In this document: piece by piece, positions 1 to 9,880 of the stretch
How positions within the stretch are numbered: the stretch's first letter is position 1
Layout: each line of letters begins with the position of its first letter
Assembly: GCA_023375785.1 (NCBI GenBank)
Contig: SZWC01008622.1
Coordinates: forward strand, 49,653 to 113,652
Origin: Penium margaritaceum
Lineage: Eukaryota > Streptophyta > Zygnematophyceae > Desmidiales > Peniaceae
Reading direction: 5' to 3'
Length of the DNA stretch: 64,000 bases
The notes under the pieces: model-generated
What the model saw: the letters and a program-made list of their open reading frames with translations, nothing else
What the model was told of the DNA's origin: nothing
The model's database searches: none
Program-made: the position numbers and the translations under genes

Positions 1-1134
1 AATCGGAGCAATAGAGCCCCTGCTACGACCGTCAAAGTAACCCTCAGTGGAGCCTCCCACCTTGCCTTGCACGCTAGGCAACGGGAGCCGCTTCGACGAT
101 GACCCATCGAAGCGCCTTTCCTCGCCCAGGAGTTAAGGAGAAGGTCATCCTGGTAAAGGAAGTCCTTATAGTCACTTTATTCATGGCCCTGAAGCTGATG
201 AAAGAAGGGCGACTCAAAGGAGGCAGATGAAGCTGAGATGAGGAGCAGGGCTGGAGGAGGCAGACAGAAAATGAAGCCGATGTGTGGAGACGGAAGGGAG
301 GAGGCCTGATGATGATGCTGATGGCAGGGCGAAGACGAAGATAGAGGTGATGAAGGTGTTGCGGTAGGAGGAGGATGATGACGATGTGGGACGGCAGTGG
401 GTGCAAGCAGAGCAGCCAATTGCTCTGCTCTTTGGAGAGTGCCGGCTTGTGTCCTAGTTGGCTCGAATCGTGAGCAAGAAGACTGGTGGTGTCCGATATC
501 CTGACGGCACAAGAGACTTTGCTGCACCAGAGGTAGTCATGTGACGAACGGTAGCACTGGTCCGGTGATGTCACGAGAGTGACGGCTTGTTCCCCAGTTT
601 GCTCGCAACGGGAGCAGGAAGACTGGTGGTGTCCGATGTCCCGACAGCGAATTAAGCGCTACTGCTGCTGACGACGCAAGAGAGCGGTACAATAACGCGA
701 CTCGAGCTCATGAAGGAGCAAAGAAGCTGATGTGGATAGAGCGGATGGGGCAGATAAGAGGAATGAAACAGATGAGAAAAAGGGTACGAGCGCTGGTGAT
801 GCCTGAGGGACGCTGGAATATAGTGGCAGGCGGTAGGAAGTTTCCAAGAAGATGCGTTCAAGTAGCGACCCGGGAGCTGTTCTTAGTTGTTCTTCGACAT
901 CCCGTCACCAGCTTGTCCTCGGTCGTGGATGTGGATGCATGGCTTGTCCGGGTGGTGAGATGACATTTATATCTGAAGAGCAGACGAGTTCGTGTAGCTC
1001 ACGTCAACGACAGAGGAAGCGGTGAGTCGTAAAGTGGCGCTAGTGGCGGCAGAGGAAGTCCGGGCAGAAGAATGAGGCGCTGTCGATGAAGAATTGTTGA
1101 CTGGGTCACGGGATACTAGGTGATATTACCTGAT
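1..1134 (-). mobile_element. Internal region of LTR element 1 (cut by window edge)
   Basis: Read on the minus strand this lies directly downstream of a primer-binding site and 5' LTR (1135-1724), so it is the leader/internal part of an LTR retroelement that continues beyond the left edge. Just after the PBS it carries the leader block also seen after the PBS at 11393, 22092 and 37027 (a CAGGTAATATCACCT-type stretch, then CCCGTGACC). It holds two copies of the roughly 75-bp module found in the other three elements. The short frames here are not conserved, so I call no gene. Seen: shared leader and module order. Inferred: same non-autonomous family as the elements at 7.8-12.0, 21.5-24.4 and 36.4-40.1 kb. 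Confidence 0.75.
436..648 (-). repeat. Duplicated ~75-bp leader module, period about 140 bp
   Basis: Two copies (about 436-506 and 576-648). On the minus strand each reads as a GGACACCACCAGTCTTCC-type box followed by a GGGGAACAAGCCGTCAC-type box. The same pair at nearly the same spacing occurs in the other three elements (10696-10902, 22594-22805, 37521-37737). It marks membership of one retroelement family; its role is unknown. Confidence 0.75.
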
Positions 1135-1146
1135 GCTCTGATACCA
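1135..1146 (-). other. Primer-binding site (initiator tRNA-Met type)
   Basis: On the minus strand it reads TGGTATCAGAGC, complementary to the 3' acceptor end of plant-type initiator tRNA-Met, and starts immediately after an LTR ending in GACA. Only the 12-nt acceptor match is present. The following bases do not match the T-arm. Confidence 0.9.
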
Positions 1147-1724
1147 TGTCCAAAGAATGGAATGAGCAGAGGCGTCATGAGCAGAAGTAGGCTGAAGTAA
1201 TGGGAACGCGTAGGCAGGTCGGTTGAGTGACGGAAGCAGAAAGGCGTGAGGAGAATCGAGGAGTTAGCCGCAGAACGCGAAGGAAGCTAAGACACCAGAG
1301 CTGGGAGGTGGACAGAAGACATAGCGAGAGATAGATGGCGACTGCATAACGAAGGATGACGAAGAAAAGAGCGGTGAGCTGGGACTGGTTGGCGAAGGTG
1401 GGAGAAGCGAGAAGCGAGCTGAGCGAGAACACGGTAGCAAAGCCGCAGAGCTGAAGGAGAACAGGATGGACAGAACTGTTCTGGTTAACTTGAGGGAATG
1501 AACTTCATCTAAAATATACAGCAGAACACGACAAAAGAGCATGGCAACGGCTTCTTTCCGCTAGCCGGACGCGAGTGATAGGTGTCACCTTATAAGGGGA
1601 TAACTAGACACACGGGACTCAACGGTCAGACGCTCAGAGAGCCGTTAGGTCAAGGTGGTTTGGTCTCGGACCTGGACCGTTATTGAGAAAGAATAACTCT
1701 TGTTGGAGTATAAGATTTCCAACA
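1147..1724 (-). mobile_element. 5' LTR of element 1 (about 578 bp)
   Basis: On the minus strand it begins TGTTGGAAATC at 1724 and ends GACA at 1147, next to the primer-binding site. It shares with the other LTRs the TTCATTCCCTC - TTAACCAGAACAG block and the following C/T-rich stretch. A TATA-like stretch (TGTATATTTT on the minus strand, about 1511-1520) sits just upstream of that block where U3 promoters usually lie. The right boundary rests on the TG terminus and on the end of homology with the fragment copy at 24.4-24.7 kb. The other LTR is outside the window. Confidence 0.8.
1511..1520 (-). promoter_or_regulatory. TATA-like element in LTR 1
   Basis: A/T-rich TATATTTT-type stretch upstream of the conserved TTCATTCCCTC block, the position taken by TATA-like boxes in the other LTRs (8530s, 21699, 36644, 39744). 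Assigned by position and conservation only. Confidence 0.45.
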
Positions 1725-2094
1725 CGATTGGTTGTTTCTCCCCTGATTGCTGCATTCGTCTGCTGTTCTTCCTGATTGACTTCATGATTGTACTTCCTCC
1801 AGCGATTCGCTCTTGTTCCTCCTCCACCGCGGATCTCCCTGCTACTTCTTCCCGCACTTTCATAGCTTCCGCAACAAGCGCTTGAGATAGCCGCAGAGAA
1901 GTCGCCGCATATGACAATGTCAACCTGCGCCAGCTTCCCGCCGGATGGCCCGTCTTCACCGCCACTAGATTCCGCGCTACCCCATGCTGGACCGCGCTTG
2001 CCGCCAGAGCCAGCGTGCATTGTGCGAATCCCAGTCCACCCAAGTCCCATTCCTCTGCGGATTGGGCCCTCCACGGATTAGCGACAGAAGCCTG
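1725..2094 (-). pseudogene. Dispersed coding fragment, copy 1 (unknown protein, retroelement-like)
   Basis: Read on the minus strand, this matches plus-strand sequence at about 24400-24722 over most of its length. One frame is conserved between the copies: TLA-A--AV-HG-AR near the start, GH--G--(H/R)RL in the middle, and VAEA---R+E-AGR-AV--EQ toward the end; the second copy needs one frameshift to keep it. Shared protein-level pattern suggests former coding sequence, but I recognise no family. Here homology stops exactly where the TGTTGG terminus of LTR 1 begins, so LTR 1 probably inserted into this repeat. On the other side it abuts the satellite at about 2100. Confidence 0.5.
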
Positions 2095-2101
2095 CCTGAC
2101 A

Positions 2102-2848
2102 ACTTCGGCACCAGAGCCTCACACTTTGGCACTAGAGCGTCACACTTTGGCACTAGAGCGTCACACCTTGGCAATAGAGCGTCACACTTCGACACTAGAG
2201 CGTCACACTTTGGCACTATAGTATAACACTTTGGTACTAGAGCGTCACACTTTGGCACTAGAGCATCACACTTTGGTACTAGAGCGTCACACTTTGGCAC
2301 CACAGCGTCACACATTGGTGGTAGCTTCACACTCTGGCACTAGAGCATCATAATTTGGCACTAAAGAGTCAACCTTTGGAACTAGAGCTTTTTTTGGCAC
2401 TACAGCATCACACTTTGGCACCAGAGATTCACACTTTGGCACTAGAGCGTCACACTTTGGCACGAAAGTGTCAAACGTTTGCACAAGAGCGTCACACTTT
2501 GGCACTAGAGCTTCACACTTTGGCACTAGAGCACCGCGCTTTGGCACTGGACCATCACACTTTGGCACTAGAGCGTCACACTTTGGTACTAGAGTGTAAC
2601 ACTTTGGCACAAGAGCATCACACTTTGGCACTAGAGCGTCACACTTTGGTACTACGGCGTCACACTTTGGGACTATAGCCTCACACTTTGGTTCTAGAGA
2701 TTCACACTTTGGCCCTAGGATGTCACACGTTGGCACTAGAGCGGCACACTTTGGCACTAGAGCGTCACACTTTGGCACTAGAGCTTCACGCTTTGGCACT
2801 AGAGCGTCACACTTTGGCACTAGAGCGTCATAGTTTGGCACTGGAGCA
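2102..2848 (+). repeat. 21-bp satellite, block 1
   Basis: Head-to-tail 21-bp monomers with core CACACTTTGGCACTAGAG plus a variable trinucleotide (CGT, CTT, CAT, TGT). It ends at the 8-bp target duplication of the hAT-like element. Monomers here are diverse with no obvious higher-order repeat. Apparent ORFs through it (heptads HTLALER, ASHFGTR, and CDALVPK on the minus strand) follow from the 21-bp period and the absence of stops in three frames. Confidence 0.97.
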
Positions 2849-3135
2849 TAAGGCTGCACACCGAATCCGGTTCGCGAATCTGTAGCTGGATTCGGATTCG
2901 CGGGTCGAATCCGCAACCTGAATCCGGATTCGCGGATCCGGATCCAAGATCCGCGAATCCGCCTGGATTGGCGAATATGTCGAATCTAGAGCAGGAGTTT
3001 TGCCTTTACTTTTGTAAAGGATAAACGTCAACTGCTCTGACGACCGATACTTACTTCACTTTGCTCATGGATTTTTATAACGACTCGCGAGGGTGCAAAG
3101 CAGGCAAATGTGGCTCCACGAACATGTCAAAGTCG

Positions 3136-3164
3136 GATGTGGCACACTGTTGATGTGCCACATC
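3136..3164. repeat. Perfect 11-bp hairpin inside the hAT-like element
   Basis: Arms GATGTGGCACA (3136-3146) and TGTGCCACATC (3154-3164) are perfect inverted repeats with a 7-nt loop. It is one of several hairpins in the 3.0-3.57 kb interior. Confidence 0.85.
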
Positions 3165-3453
3165 ATCTTCTGTGGACCCTTTAACCTCACGTCAGTCCTA
3201 TTTTGTATGCCTGAAGGGCTACGTGTCATACTCATGTCCGACTCGCTGGATGCCAGACCTCGCTCAAATCGGCACGAGCCTGACCATCGGACCAGCGGCC
3301 CGATTGTCAGGCTCACATCGTGCGAATGCGAATCAGGACACAGCAAAAACAAAAAACTCTACGACTTGACTTGTCGTGTCAGACAAAGTGGCAAAAGCGA
3401 GACAGGTCTTGCGTATGCGAGATCTGACTCAAGTCAGTTCGCACGCATCTCCT

Positions 3454-3564
3454 GCGAGCGAGTTGTGAGCATCTGTGAGATACGGATGCTCGCAACTCGC
3501 TCACATCAAAAGTGAGCAAGATGCGACACGTGCATGTGCCAAGTCACCGACCTGGTACATGCAC
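3454..3564. repeat. Two adjacent imperfect inverted repeats
   Basis: The first has arms around 3454-3473 and 3485-3514 (GAGCGAGTTGTGAGCATC against GATGCTCGCAACTCGCTC, one mismatch). The second has arms GTGCATGTGCCA (3530-3541) and TGGTACATGCAC (3553-3564), one mismatch. They may be remnants of a further nested palindromic element; no clear outer termini are visible. Confidence 0.7.
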
Positions 3565-3580
3565 GTTTTGCAGTCGTCAG

Positions 3581-3611
<31 letters not shown>

Positions 3612-3769
3612 NNNNNNNNNNNNNNNNNNNNNNNNNNNNNNNNNNNNNNNNNNNNNNNNNNNNNNNNNNNNNNNNNNNNNNNNNNNNNNNNNNNNNNNNN
3701 NNNNNNNNNNNNNNNNNNNNNNNNNNNNNNNNNNNNNNNNNNNNNNNNNNNNNNNNNNNNNNNNNNNNN
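3581..3769. other. Poly-C tract (31 C) running into a 158-bp assembly gap
   Basis: C homopolymer from 3581 to 3611, then N from 3612 to 3769, then more C-rich sequence to about 3790. The gap almost certainly reflects failure to read through a long C/G homopolymer; real length and content are unknown. Glycine- or proline-rich frames across it are meaningless. Confidence 0.97.
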
Positions 3770-3919
3770 CCCCCCCCTCCCCCCTCCCCCATGTGGATTC
3801 GTTGGTAGATTCCCGAATCCATAACGAGACCCGACCCTGGATCCGGATTCGTGAATCCGGATCCGGATTTGGGATTCGTGAATCGGGTTCACGAATCCAT
3901 GGATTCGTGTGCAGCCTTA

Positions 3920-6900
3920 CTGGAGCGTCAGACGTTGGCACGAGAGCTTCACACTTCCGCACTAGAGCATCATGCTTTAGCACTAGAGAATCACACTTTG
4001 AGACTAGAGCGTCACACTTTGGCACTAGAGCGTCACACTTTGGCACTAGAGCTTCACACTTCGGCACTAGAGCATCACACTGTGGCACTAAAACGTCACA
4101 CTTTGGCAAACGAGCTTCACACGTTGGCACTATAGCGTCACACTTAAGTATTAGAGCTTCACACTTTGGCACTAGAGCGTCACACTTTGGCACTAGAGCG
4201 TCAGACTTTGGCACTAGAGTGTCACACTTAGGCACGAGAGCTTCACACTTTGGCACTAGAGCGTCATACTTTGGCACTAAAACGTCCCACTTTGGGACTA
4301 GAGCGTCAAACGTTGGCACTAGAGTTTCACACTTTGGCACTAGAGTGTCACACTTTGGCACTAGAGCGTCACACTTTGGCACTAGAGCGTCAAACTTTGA
4401 CACTAGAGCGTCACAGTTTCACACTCGAACTTCACACTTCAGTACAAAAGAGCAACACTTTGGCACTAGAGCTTTACACCTCGGCAGTAGAGCATCACAC
4501 TTTGGCACTAGAGCTTCACACTTTTGCATTAGAGCTTCACACTTTGGCAATAGAGCGTCACATTTTGGTACTAGAGCGTCACACTTTGGCACTAGAGCGT
4601 CACACATTGGCCATCGAGCTTCAGACTTTGGCACTAGAGCGACACACTTTAGCACCAGAGCTTCACACTTTTGCACTGCATCATCACACTTTGGCACTAG
4701 GGCTTCAGACTTTGGCACTAGAGTGTCACACTTTGGCACTATGGATTGACACTTTGGCACTAGAGCGTCACACTTTGGCACTAGAGCATCACACTTTGGT
4801 ACTAGAGCGTCACACTTTGGCACTAGAGCGTCATACTTTGGCACTAGAGCTTCACACTTTGGCAATAGAGTATCACACATTGGCACTAGAGCATCACACT
4901 TTGGCACTCGAGTGTAACACTTTGGCACAAGAGCGTCACACTTTGCTACAAGAGCGTCACACTTTGGCACTATATCGTTAAACTTTGGCACTAGAGCATC
5001 ACACTTTTGTACTAGAGTGTCACACTTTGGCACTAGAGCGTCACATTTTGGCACTAGAGTGTCACACTGTGGCACTAGGTCATCACACTTGAGCACTAGA
5101 GTATCACACTTTGACACTACTCCATCACACTTTGGTACTAAAGCGTCACTAGAGCGTCACAATTTGCCACTAGAGAGTCATACTTTGCAACTATAGCTTC
5201 ACGCGTTGGCACTAGAGCGTCACACTTTGGCACTAGAGCTTCACACTTTGGCACTAGAGCGTCACATTTTGGCACTAGAGTGTCACACTGTGGCACTAGG
5301 TCATCACACTTGAGCACTAGAGTATCACACTTTGACACTGCTCCATCACACTTTGGTACTAAAGCGTCACTAGAGCGTCACAATTTGCCACTAGAGAGTC
5401 ATACTTTGCAACTATAGCTTCACGCGTTGGCACTAGAGCGTCACACTTTGGCACTAGAGCTTCACACTTTGGCACTAGAGCGTCACACTTTGGCAATCAA
5501 GCTTCACACTTTGGCACTAGAGCATCACATTTTAGCACTAGAGCTTCACACCTTGGCACTAGAGCATCACACTTTGGCACTAGAGCATCAGGCTTTGGCA
5601 CTATAGTGTCAAACTTTGGCACTAGAGCATTACACTTTGGCACTACAACGTCACACTTTGGCACTCGAGCGCAACACTTTGGCACAAGAGCGTCACACTT
5701 TGGCACAAGAGCGTCACACTTTGGCACTAGAGCGTCACACTTTGGCACTAGAGCGTCACATTTTGGCACTGGAGCATCACACTTTTGCACTAGAGCTTCA
5801 CACATTAGCAGTAGAGCATCACACTCTGGCACTTGAGTCTCTCACTCTGGAAATAGAGCATCACACTTTGGCACTAGAGCTTCACATTTCGGCACTAGAG
5901 CGTCACTAAAAGGCACTAGAGTGTTACACTTTGGCACTACAGTGTCACACTTTGGTACGAATGCTTCATACTTAAGCACTAGAGCGTTACACTTTGGCAC
6001 TAGATCATCATACTTTAGCACTAGAGCTTCACACCTAGGCACTATAGCGTCACACTTTGGCACTAGGGCTTCACACTTCCGCACTAGAGCGTCACACTTT
6101 GGCACTAGAGCGTCACACTTTGGCACTAGAGCTTCACATATTGGCACTAAAGCGTCAAACCTTGGCACTAGAGTGTCATACTTTGGCAATACAGCGTCAC
6201 ACGTTGGCACTAGAGCGTCACACTTTGGTACTAGATCGTCACACTTTGGCAATAGAGCGTCACATTTGGCACTAGAGCGTCACCCTTTGGCACTAGAGCA
6301 TTACACTTTGGCACTAGAGCGTCACAGTTTCGCACTCAAGCGTAATACTTTGGCACAAGAGCGTCACACTTTGCCACAAGAGCGTCATACTTTGGCACTA
6401 GAGCGTCACACTTTGGCACTAGAGCATCACACTTTGGCACTAGAGTGTCACACTTTGGCACTAGAGCGTCACATTATGGCACTAGAGCGTCACACTTTGG
6501 CACTAGAGTGTCACACTTTAGCACTATAGTGTGACACTTTGGCACTACAACGTCACAATTTGGTACTAAAGCTTCACACTCTAGCACTAGAGTGTCACAA
6601 TTTGACATTAGAAAGTCACACTTTGGAACTTTAGCTTCACGCGTTGGCACTAGAGCATCATACTTTGGCACTGGAGCTTCACACTTTGGCACTAGAGCGT
6701 CACACTTTGGCAATCAAGCTTCACACTTTGGCACTAGAGCGGCACATTTTAGCACTAGAGCTTCACACTTTGGCACTGGAGCGTCACACTTTGGCACTGT
6801 AGCGTCGGACTTTGGCACTAGAGTGTCACACTTTGGCACTATAGCATTACAATTTGGCACAACAGCGTCACACTTTGGCACTCGAGCGTAATACATTGGC

Positions 6901-7830
6901 ACAAGAACGTCACACTATGGCACAAGAGCGTCACTCTTTGGCACTAGAGCATCACACTTTGGCACTAGAGTTTCACACTTCAGCACTAGAGCGTCACACT
7001 TTGGCACTAGAGCTTCACACTTTGGCACTAGAGCGTCATACTTTGGCACTAGAGCGTCACACTTTGGCACTAGAGCTTCACACTTTGGCACTAGAGCGTA
7101 ACAATTTGGCACTAGAGCATCACATTTTGGCACTAGAGCATCACACTTTGGCACTAGAGCGTCACACTTTGGCACTAGAGTGTCACACTTTGACACTAGA
7201 GCTTTACACTTTTGCAGGAGAGCGTCACACATTGGCACTAGAGCTTCACACTTTGGCACTAGAGCTTAACACTTCGGCACTAGAGCTCTACACTTTGGCA
7301 CTATAACGTCACACTTTGGCACTGGATCATCACACTTCGGCACTAAAGCGTCACACTTTGGCACTATAGCGTCACTCATTGGTACTAGAGCATCACACGT
7401 TGGCGCTAGAGTGTCACACTTTGGCACGAGAACTTCACAGCTTGGTACGAGAGTGTGACACTTGGTACTAGAGCGTCACACTTCGGGACTAGAGCGTCAC
7501 AATTTGGCACTAGAGCATCACGCATTGGCACTAGAGCGTCACACTTTGGCACTAGAGCATCACACATCGGCACTCAAGCGTCACACATCGGCACTATAGC
7601 GTCAGACTTTGGCACTAGAGTGTCACACTATGGCACTAGAGCTTCGCACTTTGCCACTAGAGATTCATACTTTGGCACTAGAGCTTCACACTTTGGCACT
7701 AGAGTGTCACACTTTGGCACTAGAGTATCACACTTTGGCACTAGTGTGTCACACTTTGGCACTAGGGCGTCACACTTTGGCACTATAGCTTCACACTTTG
7801 GCACTAGAGCGTCACACTTTGGCACTCGAG
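3920..7830 (+). repeat. 21-bp satellite, block 2
   Basis: Continues block 1 in the same orientation after the hAT-like insertion. Diverse monomers, some with indels that shift the period (for example around 5140 and 5362). Contains the 221-bp doublet at about 5030-5480. It ends GGCACTCGAG at 7830, and the first satellite bases after LTR element 2 (CATCACAC at 11956) complete that monomer in phase, so element 2 sits inside one former array. Confidence 0.97.
5030..5480 (+). repeat. Tandem 221-bp higher-order duplication
   Basis: Two consecutive, nearly identical segments. The diagnostic GGCACTAGGTCATCACAC stretch occurs at 5071 and 5292 (221 bp apart), and each copy carries a shortened monomer reading AAAGCGTCACTAGAGCG. 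The period is not a multiple of 21 because the partial monomer was copied with the block. Confidence 0.85.
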
Positions 7831-7967
7831 GAGACTCGAGAAGACTCGAGGAGTTCGCCGCTGAACGCGAAGGAAGCTGAGACTCCAGAGCTCGGAGATA
7901 GACGGAAGTCAATGCAAGAGTTAGATGGCAATTACAGAACAAAGGATGACAAAGCGAAGAGCGGTGA

Positions 7968-7975
7968 GCTGGGAC
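7968..7975. repeat. 8-bp target-site duplication (left) of the MITE
   Basis: GCTGGGAC here is repeated exactly at 8395-8402 on the other side of the MITE. Removing the element and one copy restores LTR sequence matching 11633-11645. Confidence 0.95.
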
Positions 7976-8394
7976 TAAGGGTGATACCAAGTCCAGGAGA
8001 CTTGGCTTGACTGACTCGGGATTCCGAGTCCAGACTCGGACTCGCGAGTCCGAGTCTGTTATTGAGCCTGGACTCGGACTCGCAAGTCTGGTCTTGAGTC
8101 CATGATGTTCTAGAAATGCCCACAAACGCAATAGATGGCATCGAGTTATGAGGCAATATGACCTAGAACAGGACATAAATGGATGAAACATGGCAAAAAA
8201 ATTCATGCCTGGATGAAAGAATGAGGCAAATGCTCCAACATTGCTGTGTTGTAGTCCAGGACTCGTGAGTCCATGTCCCATTGGACTCGCAAGTCCTGGA
8301 CTCGGACTCGCAAGTCCAAGTCCAAGACTGGACTCGGACTCGCAAGTCCGAGTCCAAAGCTAGACTCGGGATTTTGGACTCGGTATCACCCTTA
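7976..8394. mobile_element. hAT-like MITE (419 bp) nested in an LTR
   Basis: Perfect 13-bp terminal inverted repeats, TAAGGGTGATACC at 7976 and GGTATCACCCTTA ending at 8394. The exact 8-bp target duplication and TA-G-rich termini point to the hAT superfamily. Subterminal regions carry many GACTCGGACTCGCRAGTCC-type palindromic repeats on both sides (about 8007-8100 and 8257-8380), with a unique A/T-richer centre. No coding capacity; it would need transposase from elsewhere. Layout parallels the element at 2849-3919, but the termini differ, so it is a separate family. Confidence 0.93.
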
Positions 8395-8402
8395 GCTGGG
8401 AC
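8395..8402. repeat. 8-bp target-site duplication (right) of the MITE
   Basis: GCTGGGAC, identical to 7968-7975. Confidence 0.95.
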
Positions 8403-8725
8403 GGGTTGGCGAAGGTAGGAGAAGCAAAAAGCGAGCAGAGCGAGGACACGGCGGCAAAGCCGTGGAACCAAAGGAGAACAGGATGGATAGAACTGTTATT
8501 GTTAAACTCGAGGGAATGAACATCCTCGGTGTATATGGACATAACAGGACAAAGTGTGTCCGTTCTTTCCGCTATCCGGACGCGGGTGAAACATGGCACT
8601 TAATGATGGGATCTCTTTGACCGTTTTGGTCTCGACGGGTAGTTTCCAGAGAGCTGTTTGTGAAGTTGGTTTGGTACAGGGCTTGAACCTTTATTGAGAG
8701 CCTGGATATTTTCCGAGGAGCTTGT

Positions 8726-8768
8726 CTTGCCAGATTCTAGTGCCATCACCCCCCGTGAATCTGACAAG
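8726..8768. repeat. Inverted repeat straddling the PPT/3' LTR junction (element 2)
   Basis: Arms CTTGCCAGATTC (8726-8737) and GAATCTGACAAG (8757-8768) pair at 11 of 12 positions and enclose the polypurine tract and the first bases of U3. A perfect 10-bp equivalent lies at the same place in element 4 (39496-39536). Confidence 0.85.
8749..8754 (-). other. Polypurine tract of element 2
   Basis: GGGGGG on the minus strand, immediately upstream of the LTR start TGATGG, the normal position of the plus-strand priming tract. Confidence 0.85.
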
Positions 8769-8813
8769 GTTGTAGAAGAGTGACCCCTGATGTTAGTGGT
8801 AGTATGCGTCCTC

Positions 8814-9489
8814 CTACATGGGTGGACGCTCCACTCCACAGTGCATGAGCAGGTTGTTCCACGGTTTCCCAATTTCAGAAGGAAATTCATCTACCAGCTG
8901 ATGAAGATTGCATCCAAGGACTTGTTTGAGCCCCTCCCTGATTTCTTGGTTGATCTGGACCTTGTAGAGGCGAAGAGTTTCATCGGAAATGGTTCGCCCC
9001 AGGTCAGTCAGATTCCGAAGAGAGCATCGGTGATTCCATATCCGTGTAGGGGTTCAGGGTACAGAGCCTTGTACACCTGCTTTGCCCAATCTCGTGCTTT
9101 GAAGGGGCGAGAGGTGTGGTGCAAGACACGCACTCTTCTAGTGAGGTCGGGGAAGCTGTCGTTGTCCTGACATGTCGTTGCAATCCATTGCTTCCTCCAT
9201 GCTTGTTGTAAGATACGATGCCATAGTTCAGGGACAGAGTTGGTTTTCAGTTGGTGATGGATGTAGGAAGGATGGAGCCGCTTCCTTAGCATACGGTAGA
9301 CGCTGAAGAAGGCATCGTCGTACTCTGGGATGGGGTGATGTGGTGAGCGAAGGTGTTCATAATATTCAGTGAGGAGCTGCGCCATGTTGTTGGAGTTCTT
9401 TGTGCCGGAGTGAGCACTTGGTTTTCCAAACTAATGATATTGCGTCCATCTTCCTTGAGGACAGTGCATGTTTCCCAATAGAGAGTCAT
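8814..9489 (-). pseudogene. Gag-like protein of the non-autonomous LTR family (copy 2, two frameshifts)
   Basis: Homologous to the frames at 38763-39494 and 23980-24408. It starts at an ATG at 9489 and opens with TVLKEDG-N, aligning with MLAEDG-N in copy 4. A shift near 9385 moves to the frame 9385-9008 with LHPSY-HH, ELWHRILQQAW and ALYPEPLHGYGITDALFG, matching VHPSYHHH, LLWLKILHQGW and FLYP---LGVTDCLFG. A second shift near 9010 leads to a C-terminal part (INQEIREGLKQV, LVDEFPSEIGKPW) matching copy 4's VNQQVRRELKTV and LVDAYPGDLGDMW, ending at 8814-8816. An early N---W region followed by a helical HPSY--W-IL block recalls the N-terminal capsid part of copia-type Gag, but that is inference. 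No zinc knuckle, protease or reverse transcriptase is visible. Confidence 0.65.
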
Positions 9490-9880
9490 ATAGAGGGGTG
9501 ATGTGAGAGAAAGGATGACACTGCCACTATGCCAATCACATGAGAGGCTCTGCCACAGCTGATCTTCTTTGTCCTTGTAGGGAGGTTGAGATGCAATGCA
9601 GGGAGAAGGTCAGGTAGGGGCCTTGTATGGAGGTGAATACTGCCGTTGAGAGAGGATTCTGAGGAAGAGATCATGATAAGATTTGTGTAGGGATGAGACC
9701 TCGTATACTGCTGAGAAGATGGACAGAATGTGAGAAAGGAAAGGGCATAATGCGTCACTCTATGAGGAAAAGTGGAGCCAGCATGGGTGCAGGCTGAAAG
9801 TATACAGCCAACTCGTACTGTTCCCTGAGGTGGTAGCTGATGTGAGTGGCGATGATGATGAAGGCAGGGGATAGCAGACT

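Larger units (their letters stand above)
2849..3919. mobile_element. hAT-like non-autonomous DNA transposon (gap inside)
   Basis: The termini are inverted: the left end reads TAAGGCTGCACACCGAATCC, and the right end reads, in reverse complement, TAAGGCTGCACACGAATCC (one-base indel). They are flanked by an 8-bp target duplication in the satellite, CTGGAGCA (2841-2848) and CTGGAGCG (3920-3927), 7 of 8 identical. An 8-bp duplication with a TA-G-rich terminus is the hAT superfamily signature. Subterminal zones (2860-2985, 3795-3905) are packed with GAATCCGGATTCGCG-type short palindromes, a layout typical of transposase-binding subterminal repeats. The interior is hairpin-rich and has no credible transposase frame. 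The interior also holds a poly-C tract and a 158-bp N gap, so its true length is unknown. Confidence 0.85.
7831..8748 (-). mobile_element. 3' LTR of element 2, interrupted by a MITE and truncated
   Basis: On the minus strand it begins TGATGGCACTAGAATC at 8748, directly after a polypurine tract, and matches the 5' LTR at 11405-11955 except for the 419-bp MITE plus its duplicated 8 bp. The LTR terminus is missing: homology stops at a GACTCGAG box (about 7843) next to satellite ending ACTCGAG. The shared ACTCGAG suggests a microhomology deletion. A TATA-like TGTATATGG stretch is near 8530. The two LTRs have clearly diverged, so the insertion is not recent. Confidence 0.85.

Noticed and set aside
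3475-4749. Long frames through the poly-C/N gap into the satellite
   Set aside because: They translate N bases, homopolymer and satellite; no real protein can be supported.
8790-9170. 126-codon plus-strand frame
   Set aside because: Antisense shadow of the Gag-like pseudogene at 8814-9489, whose homology to two other copies fixes the coding strand.
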